Shown here piece after piece: positions 39,101-54,100 of a DNA stretch of 64,000 nucleotides (position 1 is the stretch's first letter; each line of letters opens with the position of its first letter). Origin of the DNA: Calliphora vicina. Lineage: Eukaryota > Arthropoda > Insecta > Diptera > Calliphoridae. The notes under the pieces are model-generated. The model made no database searches. It was not told the DNA's origin and saw nothing but the letters and a program-made list of their open reading frames with translations. The translations under genes and the position numbers were made by a program. The stretch lies in the NCBI RefSeq assembly GCF_958450345.1, contig NC_088784.1, forward strand, positions 67,233,747 to 67,297,746, in the 5' to 3' direction.

Positions 39101-42100
39101 GTAATAATCGGTCCATAATTGACCCTACCCCCATATAACCACTGCATCAGAAAAATACTTTATTGCCAATAAATACAAAAAAAAAACACTCTTAATTGTT
39201 TGTAATTAATTTCACATTTATTTAATAAAAACAACATTTTATAATATGTAAAACAACTTCAATGGTTATTGTTTCCAGGAATCGTTGTAATTACTTGTCG
39301 TTACTTTATCTCCTCATTGATCATATTAGTTGCACTGCATTTATTTTGTTCACAAAACATAATTTGTTTAGCACTTATTAATTAATTTGTACTTTTGCGT
39401 TCTAAATTACAAAAAAAAGAACATGATAAATTACGTACGTAGCACAGTGGCGCCCGTAGAACAAGTGAGGTTGCAAAAATCAAAAATTGCAGGTGCCCCT
39501 AAAATTTTTTGAATAAACTTATTTTGCAGGAAATTTTTCAACGATTTCAAATGCAAAATGCTACTCTTATTACAATCAGTATTTGGTTCAAATGATATAA
39601 CCCTTCAAAGTTGACAACTAATTGGGTGTGATTTATTATATATTTTCAGATGTAGTATCTCGAAAACTAGGTAACAGATCGTTATTCTTTTTGATTCTAT
39701 TGATAGATTTATTTATTAAGAAAAGAATAAAAAAATTGTATTGTTTGCTTTGTGTTTGTCCAGGTAAATCGATATTTTCCAACTATCCATTTTTTCAATA
39801 TTTCCCAAATAAAAAAAACTACAAATTTCTATATTTGTCATATTTTCAAAATAAGTTCTTTGATTATTCCTTGCCCCATTTTTTAGCTAGAGGTAAAATT
39901 TTGAAAAAATATAAAAAAAAATTAAATCTTTTATGGAATAATTTTAAATTTAAAAAAAAAAAAATCAAAAATTTTAAAAAATATTTTTTGAGTTTTAAAA
40001 AACTCAAATGGCGCCACTGTGCGTTGTTTAAAATCCAAGCGGCTTGTAAATCAAGGTGGGATGGGACGGCGCGACGAGGCGTATAATTTGACAACATTCT
40101 GTAGTCGATTCATACACATTTGTTTACAAATTGCAAACGTACGGTTTCGAAAAAATTTAAATCATATGGTGTCAAAGTGACACCAACCAAATTTTTGTAT
40201 ATACCCTCATTCCCCAGTTTTGGTGGTATGAAACCATTCACGCGTGATCTGTGAAAAAACTTCTAAATGAATCATCCTATAACAATTATCGCAACTGATG
40301 TGCCTTTTAATATCAAGTTAAATAATGTTAATTATGTCACATACATCCTAATACTTATTTAAAAATTTGATTGCATTTAAGCAACGCATTTATAATGTAT
40401 CTGCTGGCATCTTATTGAAAATACATTCTAAACAACAAATCTTAATGAGGCAATTAATATTCTATTCGCTTTCCATTTCCCGATGTCATGGAACCACTGG
40501 GCATTTAATTTTTTTAATTGCGCAATGGTTCCATTTACACTTTCATAACATTACAAAAACAGTGAAACGCAATTTGTGTTGATTCTATGACAATTAAATT
40601 TTACTAGACAAAATGGTTTTTTTTTATCGTACTTTACGTCATTAGTAATCTTATTTAAAATGCAAAAACAAACTATTCGTAATTATAAAAAACAAGTAAG
40701 AAAGTATGGTCGGTCAAGCCCGACCATATAATAGCCTAAACTAAGTAAAAGAGCAAAAACATTTTTCTTTTAAAATTTCAATAATTTATATTTTTGAGTG
40801 ATTTTCGGAAGTGGGCCTTATATGGGGGCTATGACCAATTATGGACCGATCACCATGAAATTAGGTCGTGTGATTTATGTCTATATGAAAGTTTACTATG
40901 TTGAATTTTGTGAGTATACCAATATTTTTAAGCTATCTATGCACGTTAAAGTGATTTTCGGAAGCGGGTCTATATGGGAGCCATGACTAATTATAGACCG
41001 ACCGTAACCAAATTTGGTGACATGAATTTTGTATATATAGAACTTATTTGGAGCGCAATTTGTGGAGATACATTTATAAATTAAACATTTATGACCGATA
41101 AAGTTCAATTTCGGAAGGACATTTGTATGGGGGCTAGGTGAAATAAAGGACTGATTTCAGCCAGTTTCAATAGGCTTGGTTCTTCGGCCGAAAAAATAAT
41201 ATGTACCAAATTTGATCGAAATATCTTCAAAATTGCGGCCTGTACTCTGCGCACAAGGTTTACATGGACAGCCAGCCAGCCAACCAGACGGACGGACATC
41301 GTTTAATCGACTCAGAAAGTGATTCTAAGTCGATCGGTGTTAGACTAATATTTTTGGGCGTTACAAACATCTGCACAAACGCATAATACCCTCCCCACTA
41401 TGGTGGTGTAGGGTATAAAAATTACATTTACTTGTATAAAAATTAAATTACAATGTCTGAGCAATTGTTTGAGAGTGAAAAACAAACCAATTACAAAAAA
41501 AAGGCTTTTCGTTTTATTATAAAAATGATTATTATAAAAATATTTGTATTTCAAGGTAAATAAATAAAAATATTCTGTTGTTTTATTAATTTTGTTCATT
41601 TTTAGGCATTAAGGGTATTGACAGACAACAATAATGAGTATTATTATTCTATAATTCCACACGCAGAGAAAAAATATAGTTGGGCATGGTTACTGTAACC
41701 ATTTCAATATTGTTACAAGTTTTTTAACTATATTATAGTCACAGTAACCATTTACATGATTGTGGTAACCATAATATGGTTAATTTACGATTCACATGAT
41801 TGTATCAACCATATATATGGTTACAGTAAACAAATATATGTTTGTGACAACCATTCATATGATGAAGGACTTATCATATTATGTTGCTCTCGGCTTAAGG
41901 CTTATCATAATCTGAGAACAACATATTATCTTGCGGAAAGCTTTCTCATAGCCAAATAATCATTTAAAATTAAAACCACTGAGCCATGTCATATGCCTAT
42001 GGATTCCAATCTCTCTCATTTTCAATCTGCGATCGGCCAACACATCAATTTGGTTCGGGTGTAGAGACCTTCGGCGTCCTCTGTGTTTTTACGGCCACAA

Positions 42101-45100
42101 CGAAATTCAGTAAACCACTTTTTACCATTGAAATTAATGGTGCAGAGTTCTCATAGTATTTATCAAGCATAGTCTTGGTTTGAGTGATGGTTTTTTCCGT
42201 ATTTCAATATCGTTTTTCTTAAGACAAAATAATTTACGATAAAAATATTTTGACATATGATTTGAAGTCTGGGAATAAAAATCTATAAAAAAAATCAGCA
42301 GATTACAGATTTTTCTACCCTACACAACAATAGTGGGGAGGCTATAAAGAGTGTGTGCTGATGTTTGTAACGCCCAAAAATATTAGCCTAACACCCACCT
42401 TGTGTAAAGTAAACAAGTAAGATTGCTATATTGGGATGTTCCGAACTTATATAGCATACACCAAGTATACACTAAGATAAAAATTTAAAACAATTTTTGT
42501 TTAAAACAAGTTATATATTCGGCTGTGCCGAATCTTATATACCCTTCATCAAATTATACTTCAAATAAAAATTGTAAATATTTTTAATTTTTTGAATTGT
42601 TTTTTAATATTAACGAAATTTTTTTTTTCAATTTTAAAATTTATTTTTGTTTTTTCAATTTTTGTTTTGAATATTTAGCGAACAAAAATTTTGGTGAAAT
42701 AAAAATTCGGGTTTAAAATATTTTTTCCGATTTTGACCTATTGTAGGTCCAACTTACTATATACGTCGCTACAGAGGTCTTTGAAATATTTATCATTAGA
42801 TATGCATATTGTCTATCAACTTTAGAAAGTTGATTTCAATACGCAGACGGACAGACGGACATGGCTATATCGACTTCGCTATCTATAATGATCCAGAATA
42901 TATATACTTTGTGGGGTCGCAAATGAAAAATGTAGAAATTACAAACGGAATGATAAACTTATATATACGCTTGCCACTCATGGTGAAGGGTATAAAACAC
43001 AACAACAAATCAAATTAAATTTTTGGTTTAATTTAATATAAACAAATTCCCGGGAATGAAGAGCTTTTTTAATTTCCTCCCGGGAAGTGAAAAAATCCGG
43101 TAAATTAGGAACCCTAATATATACCCTTGCCAATCAATGGTGAAGGGTATCAAAATGTATTATAAATATGATGAATTAAATTTGAAAAGTATTAATACAC
43201 AGTACATATTTTCGTCTGTACATACATTAAAAGATTAAATTTGAATACTGAAAATATTTTAAATTAAATGAATCACAACTACACCGAGCGAGTACATTCT
43301 GTTTAATTTGTTTGTGTTTAACAAATATTTAAGTAGAGTTAATGTTTATTTTTGTTTTATCAGAATGCAAATTAATAATTAGAAAAGTAAATTTAAAATA
43401 TAGTACAGTTTCTTGTTTATTTGGAAATAAATAAAATGGATTACTGTTAATTAAATATGGCTATTTATAAGAACTGGTGGTTATTGTATTTATTTGAAAT
43501 GATCAGAGCGAAAGTATTTTTAACTAAATATTTATTAATCTCTGTACAAGTAATGTTTATAATAAAATAGTTTGTTTTTAAATAATCGCATGGAGGTTAA
43601 CCATTGAAGATTAATTTAAAATAAAACTCTGATATATTAGTCAAGTGTTTTATTGTATAATGCTGGATATTTTTAAAATAATTGATATGACGAGTGCATT
43701 AAATCATACACTGTGGTGTAAAAGTGAGGCAAAGGTTTTAGAAAATTGTCAATAAAACAGTTTTTAGATTCATACATCATGAGTAAACATCGATAACTAA
43801 GAACAAGAATTCTATTTAGTGTCTTTGTCTGAATATGTGGATATTTTAACTTTAAGGTCATTTCCTCACTTTTTCACCAAAATAAAAATATTTTAAAACC
43901 CGCAACTATAGTTTCAGCACTACAGGATCTTGGTCTGGACCAATCAACTGTAAGGTTCATCACGAACCTTCTACAATAGAGGATCATTCGTTCCGAAAAG
44001 GGAACGGCAGTGATCACGAGAATGGCAACTAGGGGTACGCCTCATGGAGGCATCTTATCACCACTTCTGTGGAATCTGGCCATAAATTGCTCAGAAAACT
44101 GAATATCAGTTGAGACTCAGGGATCCACTTGGGCACGATATCACAACGACTGGAATATGCACTCAGTGTACTAAGTCGTTGGAGTACAGACAGTGGACTG
44201 CGTGTTAACCCAAGCAAAACCGAACTTGTACTGTTCACAAGGAAGTACAAGATCCTCATTTCTCGCTTCCCCGATTAAATGGTGTTGAACTAACACTATC
44301 GGACAACGCAAAATACTTAGGAGTTATTCTGGATAGTAAACTATCCTGAACATCAAAAGCCGTGACGGCTATGCATGTCTGTAAGAAGGCCATAGATACG
44401 CAGTGGGTTATTAGACCCCAGTTAGTTTACTGGCTATGTGATATGGTCATTAAGCCAACACTATTCTATGGAGTTTCTGTCTGATGGAAGGCTCAATTTG
44501 TATGCTATTCGAGAGAATTTTTAGAAGAATGGCGATCCTGATAACAGGAGCTCTAAGAACGACCGCAACAAAGTCGCTCTTTACTATATTGAACTGGATC
44601 CCTGTGGATCTAATGGCATGAAAAATGGCCTCGGCCTTTAGGCTAAACGCGATTGGGGCATGGAAACATGCTCCGGTCACGCCAGTATAATAGGTAGTAT
44701 TCAGACTCTTCCGGATAATATCGATTACTGCATTTCTAGGCCCTTCATGTTGAGGAATTTCGGGTTTCCAATTCCGTACAATACGGAAGCAATGGACGGA
44801 GCTTTATATGACACAACGGGTCTCTCAGTCAATACAGATGGTTCTATGAAGGGAGATCGAGTTGGCACAGGTGTCTACATTCAGGAATTCTACACTAGGT
44901 TATCTTTTAGACTTCCAAATGAATGTAGCATTATTCAGGCTGAAATATGAGCCATCAAAAGGGCGGCAAACTGACTCAGTTATAGCAATATATCAGGCAG
45001 GGATATTCGTATATATAGAGACTGTCAGGACGCAATAAAATCTCTAACAGGCGCATACGCAACATCTATTTTTGTTCGGAAAAAAGTCGAACAATCGATT

Positions 45101-48100
45101 ATGTTATCTCAAAAGTCGATAAAAGTCGAATAGTCGATAAAAGTCTAAAAAAGTCGAATAGTCGATAAAAGTCGACTTTTTAGATTGTTAAAAAAAATAT
45201 TGCACTTGCATTTTTTGTAGCGTATGCTAATATAAGTAAATAATAAATAAATGTTTATAAAATAAACCTTTTTTCTACACAAAATTCTTACAACATTATT
45301 CTAACTATTATCGCCTTGATAAATTTAATTTTTATTGCTAAACTTTACAAAAGGCGCATCAATAAATGTAGAAACCATGTATTTTTTACAAGAAATTGTA
45401 AAAAGTTGAAAAAAATCGAAAATAGTCGGAAAGTCGAAAATATTCGAAAAAAGTCGAAAAGTCGAAAAAAGTCGATTAACTAAAAAGTCGAAAGTTCGAA
45501 AAGTCGACTTTTCATAAACTACCAAAAGTCGAATGTTCGAAAAGTCGACTTTTTAAAAAACGGAAAAAGTCGAAAGGTCGAAAAGTCGACTTTTTGTTTC
45601 AGCTATAGAACCCTACATGCTACCTGACGGTGACATAGATTTGCCATGTGAGATTCCGTTATCCAAATGCAAGCTACAAATTAGTAACTTCTACTATGAG
45701 CTCGCTCAGACAAGATGGGGTTGTGAAACCACATGCACTATAAAAAAAATTATATAGCTCCGACTAAATCGTGGAAGAACAACATATTTTCTTGGCTTGA
45801 CACGCTCACAATAGAGTGGTGTAGTGGCGGTCATAACCGGACACTGCACTTTTGCCAACCACAGAGGAGGATGAGACCAGTTATCATCTTCTTTGTCACT
45901 GGCCGGCATTAGGAGACCTACGCTTAAGGTTTCTGGGACATCGTTCCCTAAATAGTCTTTCTGAGCTCTGGAATATTAGGCTAGAGGGCATTAATGACTT
46001 TATAAGGAGTAGTAATTGGTTAAAAATACCATACATGGGGATCTCCTTAGAATGACCTAATAACCGCCAACTCATTGGTACACAATTTTTAAAATCTCCT
46101 TACTCTCTCTTTCTTTGGACATCTTCCTCTTAAATTTTTCAATTTCCCCTTCTCTCTTTTTATTTATATCTCTCCCTCTTTTTCTGATTTTCTACGAAAT
46201 GACCTATTGCTTGGACCCACGTGAGCTGCTCTTCTTTTCTTCACTTCGCGGCTGCCTGGAAACTTTTCCTTACCTCTCTATACTGAACGGTTTAAGTTTT
46301 ATTTAACTTAATACTAGTATAAGTTTTTTTCGGCTCACTATTTATCTAAGAGTACACACTTAATGATATATGAAACTAAAAAGAGTTTAAAATTTCAAAA
46401 ATTTAATTTATATACATTGCCTCACTTTTGCACAACAGTGTATATAAGTATATTGTGGTATCACCTCTTATCGTACTATAGCAATTAATGATGTTGAAAA
46501 TCGTATTAACTTATTTCCCATATCCCAATCTAGTACATACGTACATACATGCATTTATTAATATGACAACATTTATTCTTATCTCTTAAATTAAAGCAAT
46601 AATATCTTGAGTATAACACTACTTTATAAAGAAAATCAGTATTTTCTATTGAAAATCTTCAGTATAACAATATATTCTATAGAAATTCTTTGGTATAACA
46701 CTATTTTCTAAAGAAAATCTATATAAGAGTATTTTTACAGACGATTTCAATAAAAGACTATGTTAATATCATGGCAAAACAGTATAGGGTAGACTCATTA
46801 GAAAATACATTTTCAATTATACAATTCATATAACATCAAACAAAAAATATGTAATAAAACTTAACTTAAAGGTCTTGAAATTTACAATTTTTAATGAAAT
46901 ACAGTATTGGCCATAACTAAAGCACCCCCTCAATGAATTTTTTCAAATCATAATTTTTTTTGTTGATAAAAACGGCTTTTTTGGGATGTATTTTGTATAT
47001 ATTTTATTAACTAATATTGTTAATGTTCATATAATATTCATTTAGTAAAAGATAATTTTATTAAAAATTAATTTAAAAAGATAAATCATATAAAAACTTA
47101 AAACGCTACGGACAAAACAAAAGCACCCTCTTATAAGATGTTTAAAAATTTGACTCGCTACTGCATATTTGCAATGTGAGTTATCGGGAATCACAATGAA
47201 TGCATTTAAAAATTCCAAAAGATAAAAATAGTGTGTAAAATTTAAGTTTTATACAGTTTATTGTTAAACAAAAAAAAAAACAATGACAATGAACAAGTAC
47301 TCCAGTGAATTTAAAATTAATGTTATTGAAGACTGGAAGACGGGATTATCACTACATGAATTGAGTAAAAAATATTCAATTAACTGATCAGTTATTTCCA
47401 GGCTCGTTTCAAAATTTTTTTATGACTGGTCGGATATCACCGGTGCATTCTGCAGGTCGTTCGCGTAAAACCACACGATATGATGATTCTTTGATCAAAA
47501 GAGCAATACAAAAAGATTGTACAGCATCAGCTAGTCAAGTAAGAACAAGTTTAAGATTATGCGTTAGCGAAAGAACAATCCGTGGAAGAGTAGTAGAAGC
47601 CCGATTATCCAGCTGACGACCAGTAAAAAAAACATTTCTATCAGCTAAGAACAAGAAAGCTAGACTGAAGTTTACCAAAGCCCACATCGACTGGAGTATC
47701 CTAAAATGGAAGATAGTACTGTTCCCTGACGAATCCAAATACAACTTAAAAATTCCGCTGGAATAAGGCGTGTACGCAGACCAAAAGGAGAAAGACTGAA
47801 TCCTAAGTATTGCAAAGGAACAATTAAACATGGAGGAGGCAATGTATGTATTTATGGAATTATGGATCGGTTCATGTACCGTGATGTATTGAAAGATGTA
47901 GTGTTGCCTTATGCCAGTGAAGAGATGCCACTTATAGGGAGCTTCCAATAGGATAACAATTCTAAGCACACCTCCAAAGTTTGTAAGACTTGGCTACAGA
48001 GCAATAAGATTCCAGTTCTTCATTGGCCTGGTCAATCTCCCGATCTTAATCCTATTGAGAACTTGTGGCTCATTGTTAATATGAAAATAAATCGTGAAAA

Positions 48101-51100
48101 TTGCTGAAATAAGGATTGGCAATTTTCACGATTTATTTCATGCCGTTAAAATAGCTTGGGAAGGAATATCGAAAAACGCCATAAAAACATAATATCTTCT
48201 ATGCTAAGAGATGTTCTTGTGCCATCCAAAACAAAGGATTTGCAACAAAAAATAAATTAAAATTGTTTTTTATAGTATATCCTTGAAGGGGTGCTTGCTT
48301 TAGTTCTGTACGTTTCATTTTCTACCTTAAAATATTTTTTGGTTTTAAGTTACCTCTTATAGAAAGGTTAACTTTAAAAGTATTTGTTTATCAATAATAA
48401 ACTTATTAACAAATGAAAATAATACATAATAGATATTTAAAACTTTGTTTTTATACAAAATAAATGCACTGAGGGGGTGCTTTAGTTAAGGCCAATACTG
48501 TATGTCATTATTTTTGTTACTACTAATTCATATTTTTTAAACTTACTTTATGTTAAGTTTTAATAGTTAATAAATAAATCATTTCTTGTGTTGTTAAATA
48601 TAATTATATTGAAACATTTGTTTATATAAAATAAATATGAATTAAATATCGCCAAAACAAAATAAAAAAGTGAAGTGCATATTGAATCCATATTATAACA
48701 ACTTTCCCTAACCGAAAATTTGGACCTTTTAGAAAACTGGGTTTCCGGTAACCGCGTTCGATAAAACCGGCTAACCGATAATAAAAGTAATTATATTAAA
48801 AGTTTCAACAATACATTTTTATATGCAGAAAATAATTCGATAATTTGTCATTATTAGTAGTCAGAAATTATTAAATATGTTTATTAAATAAGAATATTAT
48901 ATGTTACAAATGATTAATTAAATAAAATTTGAAGAACAAAACATACTAATCAAGTCAAATGAATGGAAAGATAATGATTTATATGTATGTACATCAAATT
49001 CAATTTAAAGTTTGGTAAAATCATCAGTAAATGTTTTAATGAGTCATTAGTTAGATTTAGCAAGTGCGTGAAGATAATTATGTCGAGTTAAATATGTTTG
49101 GACGTAACTGCTTCCATAACAAAATATTTCAGTATGAAGATAATTATGTTTTGACGTAACAAAATGGATTGATATTTTTAAGTTTAATAGATTTTTAATA
49201 TTTTTACGATAATTGACACACATATTATTTAAAAATTATCATAAACATATAATTGAATCCTATTAAATTTGTTTAGAATCGGTCCATTAGACCCCATATC
49301 TGAAAATAGTTAAGCTCTCATAAATATCTTAGATATATATGTAGATATTAGGGTATTCAATTAATCGTGTTACTGGTTTAATCGGTTAATCGAGAAAATA
49401 ATTAATCGGCGTTTTATTCGGTTAATTTAAAATAATTCGATTAACCGAATAATTTCTATTTAAATTGAAAATACAACCACGAATAAAACAACAATTCTAT
49501 CAAAAAACAAGTAAGAGAGCTATATTCGGCTGTGCCGAATCTTATATACCCTTCACCAAATTATACTTTAAAATAATTTTTTTTAAATATTTTTAGGTAA
49601 ACAAAATTTATTTATTTTTTTTAATTGTTTTTCAACATTTTTTTTTTGAAATTGTTTTTTAATTTTTTTTAAAAATTTTTTTTTTCCAAATTTTTAAAAA
49701 AAATTTTTTTTCCAAATTTTTTAAAAAAAGAATTTTTTCCAAATTTTTTAAAAAAAGAATTTTTTCCAAATTTTTTTAGTTTTTAATTTAAAAAAAAATG
49801 TATGACAAAAAAAATTTTTTTATGAAAAAAAATTCGGGTTAAAAAATATTTTTCCCGATTTTGACCCATTGTAGGTCCAACTTGCTATAGTCTTATCTAC
49901 ATCGTTGCAATGGACTTTGAAATATCTATCATTAGATATTTATATTGTCTATATTAATGACTTAGTAATCCAGATATATGTAGATCAAAAATAGATCAAA
50001 AATCGAGGTTGTCCCGGTTTTTTGCTCATATCTCCGTTATTTATGGACCGATTTTGCTGATTTTAAATAACAAACTTCTCGAAAGCATGTCTGACAGAAT
50101 TATTGAAATATTTGGATCCCGAAGACATCTGGGGTCTTCAGAAAATTGATTTCAACACACAGACAGACGGACAGACAAACGGACATGGCTTAATCGACTC
50201 CGCTATTTATAAGGATCCAGAATATATATACTTTATAGGGTCGGAAAAATGTAGAAATTACAAACGGAATGACAAACTTATATATACCCTTCTCACGAAG
50301 GTGAAGGGTATAATAATAGCAAATATGGTATTTGAGATCCAAAACACACATATCGCACTTGATCAACAAGAGGGTATTAACTCAAAATTTTTAAAATTTC
50401 ACTTTTTTCATGAAATCAACTAACAACATCAATATCTACTGTAAAAATTTCAACGTATTCCGATTACTTTTTCATCTCGAAAACAACATTTGAGACCATT
50501 TTTGTGATAAAGTAGTAACTACTTTTATACAACAAAAAGGTATTATTTTGAGTTAATACAAAAGTTGAAATAGAAATGCATCGTATATTTTCATAAAAAA
50601 TGTATTATTTTGAGTTGAGCCTTTATTCCAGTTAAAAATAATCAAATTGTTTTATTTATATTTGGTTGTATTTTGAGTTGATACTGTTTTGTTGATAAAA
50701 TTTGTTTTACTTTATGATTTTAATGTGTGTGAAGTTAAATTCGAATTTAACTAGCACAGACAAAAACCACATTTTTTAACATTGATAATTTTACAGTCTA
50801 CATAGCACTGTTAAGCACTTAACAGTCATCATAAATAAATTGTAGTACATGAAATATATCTGAAATATGTATCTGAAATAATTTCAGAACTATAAAAAAT
50901 AAAAAAAATAATAAAAAAATAAATTTCTGACGTGAAATAAAAGTAAGATAGTAAGAATTAATATTGGAATTTAAATAAAATTGAGTTTTTTGAAAACAAA
51001 AGCTGGAGAGGATTAGTGACCATTTTGGGAATTGTGTGGAAGGTTCGCATATTACACTATATAGATATGGTGGTCCAAGAGGTACTTGTTGGAACTGTTA

Positions 51101-54100
51101 TAGTGGGATACCTGAAATAATCTTGGGATTTGAGAAAACTTAAGTTTTTTGAAAAAAAAGCTCGAGATGATTTGTGACCATTTTGGAAACTGGGTGAATG
51201 GTTCGCATACTATACTATATGTAAGTGTTGGTGCAAGGAGCACTTGTTGGAACTGTGGTAGTGGGATATCTGAAATAATCTTGGGATTTGAGAAAATTTG
51301 ATTTGAAAAATAGTATTTTTTTGAAAAATTTTCTGGAGAGGATTTTTGTCCATTTTGGGAATTGTGTGGAAGGTTCGCATATTACACTATATAGATATGG
51401 TGGTCCAAGAGGTACTTGTTGGAACTGTGGTAGTGGGATATCTGAAATAATCTTGGGATTTGAGAAATTTCGACTTGAAAAATGTAATATTGCTGGAGAG
51501 GATTAGTGTCCATTTTGGGAATTGTGTGGAAGGTTCGCATATTACACTATATAGATATGGTGGACCAAGAGGTACTTGTTGGAACTGCGGTAGTGGGATA
51601 TCTGAAATAATCTTGGGATTTAAGAAATTTCGACTTGAATAATTTTATTTTTTTTTGAAAAATTTTCTGGAGAGGATTTTTGTCCATTTTGGGAATTGTG
51701 TGGAAGGTTCGCATATTACACTATATAGATATGGTGGTCCAAGAGGTACTGGTTGGAACTGTGGTAGTGGGATATCTGAAATAATCTTGGGATTTGAGAA
51801 ATTTCGACATGAATAATTTTATTTTTTTTTTTGAAAAATTTTCTGGAGAGGATTTTTGTCCATTTTGGGAATTGTGTGGAAGGTTCGCATATTACACTAT
51901 ATAGATATGGTGGTCCAAGAGGTACTTGTTGGAACTGTGGTAGTGGGATATCTGAAATAATCTTGGGATTTGAGAAATTTCGACTTGAAAAATTTAATTT
52001 TTTTAAAAATTTTCTGGAGAGGACCTTTGTCCATTTTGGGAATTGTGTGGAAGGTTCGCATATTACACTATATAGATATGGTGGACCAAAAGGTACTTGT
52101 TGGAACTGTGGTAGTGGGATATCTAAAATAATCTTGGGATTTGAGAAATTTCGACTTGAATAATTTTATTTTTTTTTTGAAAAATTTTCTGGAGAGGAGT
52201 TTTGTCCATTTTGGGAATTGTGTGGAAGGTTCGCATATTACACTATATAGATATGGTGGTCCAAGAGGTACCTGTTGGAACTGTATTAGTGGGACATCTG
52301 AAATAATCTTGGGATTTGAGAAATTTCGACTTGAAAAATTAAATTTTTTTAAAAATTTTCTGGAGAGGACTTATGTTCATTTTGGGAATTGTGTGGAAGG
52401 TTCGCATATTACACTATATAGATATGGTGGACCAGAGGTACTTGTTGGCAACACGCCAACAAATATTTTTAAATTTATATCGCACTATGAAAACTTAACA
52501 AAACTGACCAGGACTAAAATTGCTTAGTTTAAATTTCTCAAATCCCAAGATTATTACATTTTTTAAGTCAAAATTTCTCAAATCCCAAGATTATTACATT
52601 TTTCAAGTCGAAATTTCTGAAAGCCCAAGATTATTTCAGATATCCCACTACCACAGTTCCAACAAGTACCTCTTGGTCCACCATATCTATATAGTGTAAT
52701 ATGCGAACCTTCCACACAATTCCCAAAATGGACAAAAGTCCTCTCCAGAAAATTTTTAAAAAAATTAAATTTTTCAAGTCGAAATTTCTCAAATCCCAAG
52801 ATTATTTCAGATATCCCACTACCACAGTTCCAACAAGTACCTCTTGGACCACCATATCTATATAGTGTAATATGCGAACCTTCCACACAATTCCCAAAAT
52901 GGACAAAAATCCGCTCCAGAAAATTTTTCAAAAAAAAAAATTAATTATTCAAGTCGAAATTTCTCAAATCCCAAGATTATTTCAGATATCCCACTACCAC
53001 AGTTCCAACAAGTACCCCTTGGTCCACCATATCTATATAGTGTAATATGCGAACCTTCCACACAATTCCCAAAATGGACAAAACTCCTCTCCAGAAAATT
53101 TTAAAAAAAATTAAATTTTTCAAGTCGAAATTTCTCAAATCCCAAGATTATTTCAGATATCCCACTACCACAGTTCCAACAAGTACCTCTTGGACCACCA
53201 TATCTATATAGTGTAATATGCGAACCTTCCACACAATTCCCAAAATGGACAAAAATCCTCTCCAGAAAATTTTTCAAAAAAATACTATTTTTCAAATCAA
53301 ATTTTCTCAAATCCCAAGATTATTTCAGATATCCCACTACCACAGTTCCAACAAGTGCTCCTTGCACCAACACTTACATATAGTATAGTATGCGAACCAT
53401 TCACCCAGTTTCCAAAATGGTCACAAATCATCTCGAGCTTTTTTTTCAAAAAACTTAAGTTTTCTCAAATCCCAAGATTATTTCAGGTATCCCACTATAA
53501 CAGTTCCAACAAGTACCTCTTGGACCACCATATCTATATAGTGTAATATGCGAACCTTCCACACAATTCCCAAAATGGACAAAAATCCTCTCCAGAAAAT
53601 TTTTCAAAAAAAAATAAAATTATTCAAGTCGAAATTTCTCAAATCCCAAGATTATTTCAGATATCCCACTACCGCAGTTCCAACAAGTACCTCTTGGTCC
53701 ACCATATCTATATAGTGTAATATGCGAACCTTCCACACAATTCCCAAAATGGACACTAATCCTCTCCAGCAATATTACATTTTTCAAGTCGAAATTTCTC
53801 AAATCCCAAGATTATTTCAGATATCCCACTACCACAGTTCCAACAAGTACCTCTTGGACCACCATATCTATATAGTGTAATATGCGAATCTTCCACACAA
53901 TTCCCAAAATGGACAAAAATCCTCTCCAGAAAATTTTTCAAAAAAATACTATTTTTCAAATCAAATTTTCTCAAATCCCAAGATTATTTCAGATATCCCA
54001 CTACCACAGTTCCAACAAGTGCTCCTTGCACCAACACTTACATATAGTATAGTATGCGAACCATTCACCCAGTTTCCAAAATGGTCACAAATCATCTCGA

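Noticed and set aside
39622..40086. 154-codon plus-strand open frame and overlapping minus-strand frame
   Set aside because: Lys/Phe/Ile runs from poly-A and poly-T inside an AT-rich inverted-repeat element; no conserved motif.
52141..52527. 128-codon frame and similar frames at 51288-54210
   Set aside because: By-products of a stop-free frame in the tandem unit of the foldback element; counted as repeat, not as genes.
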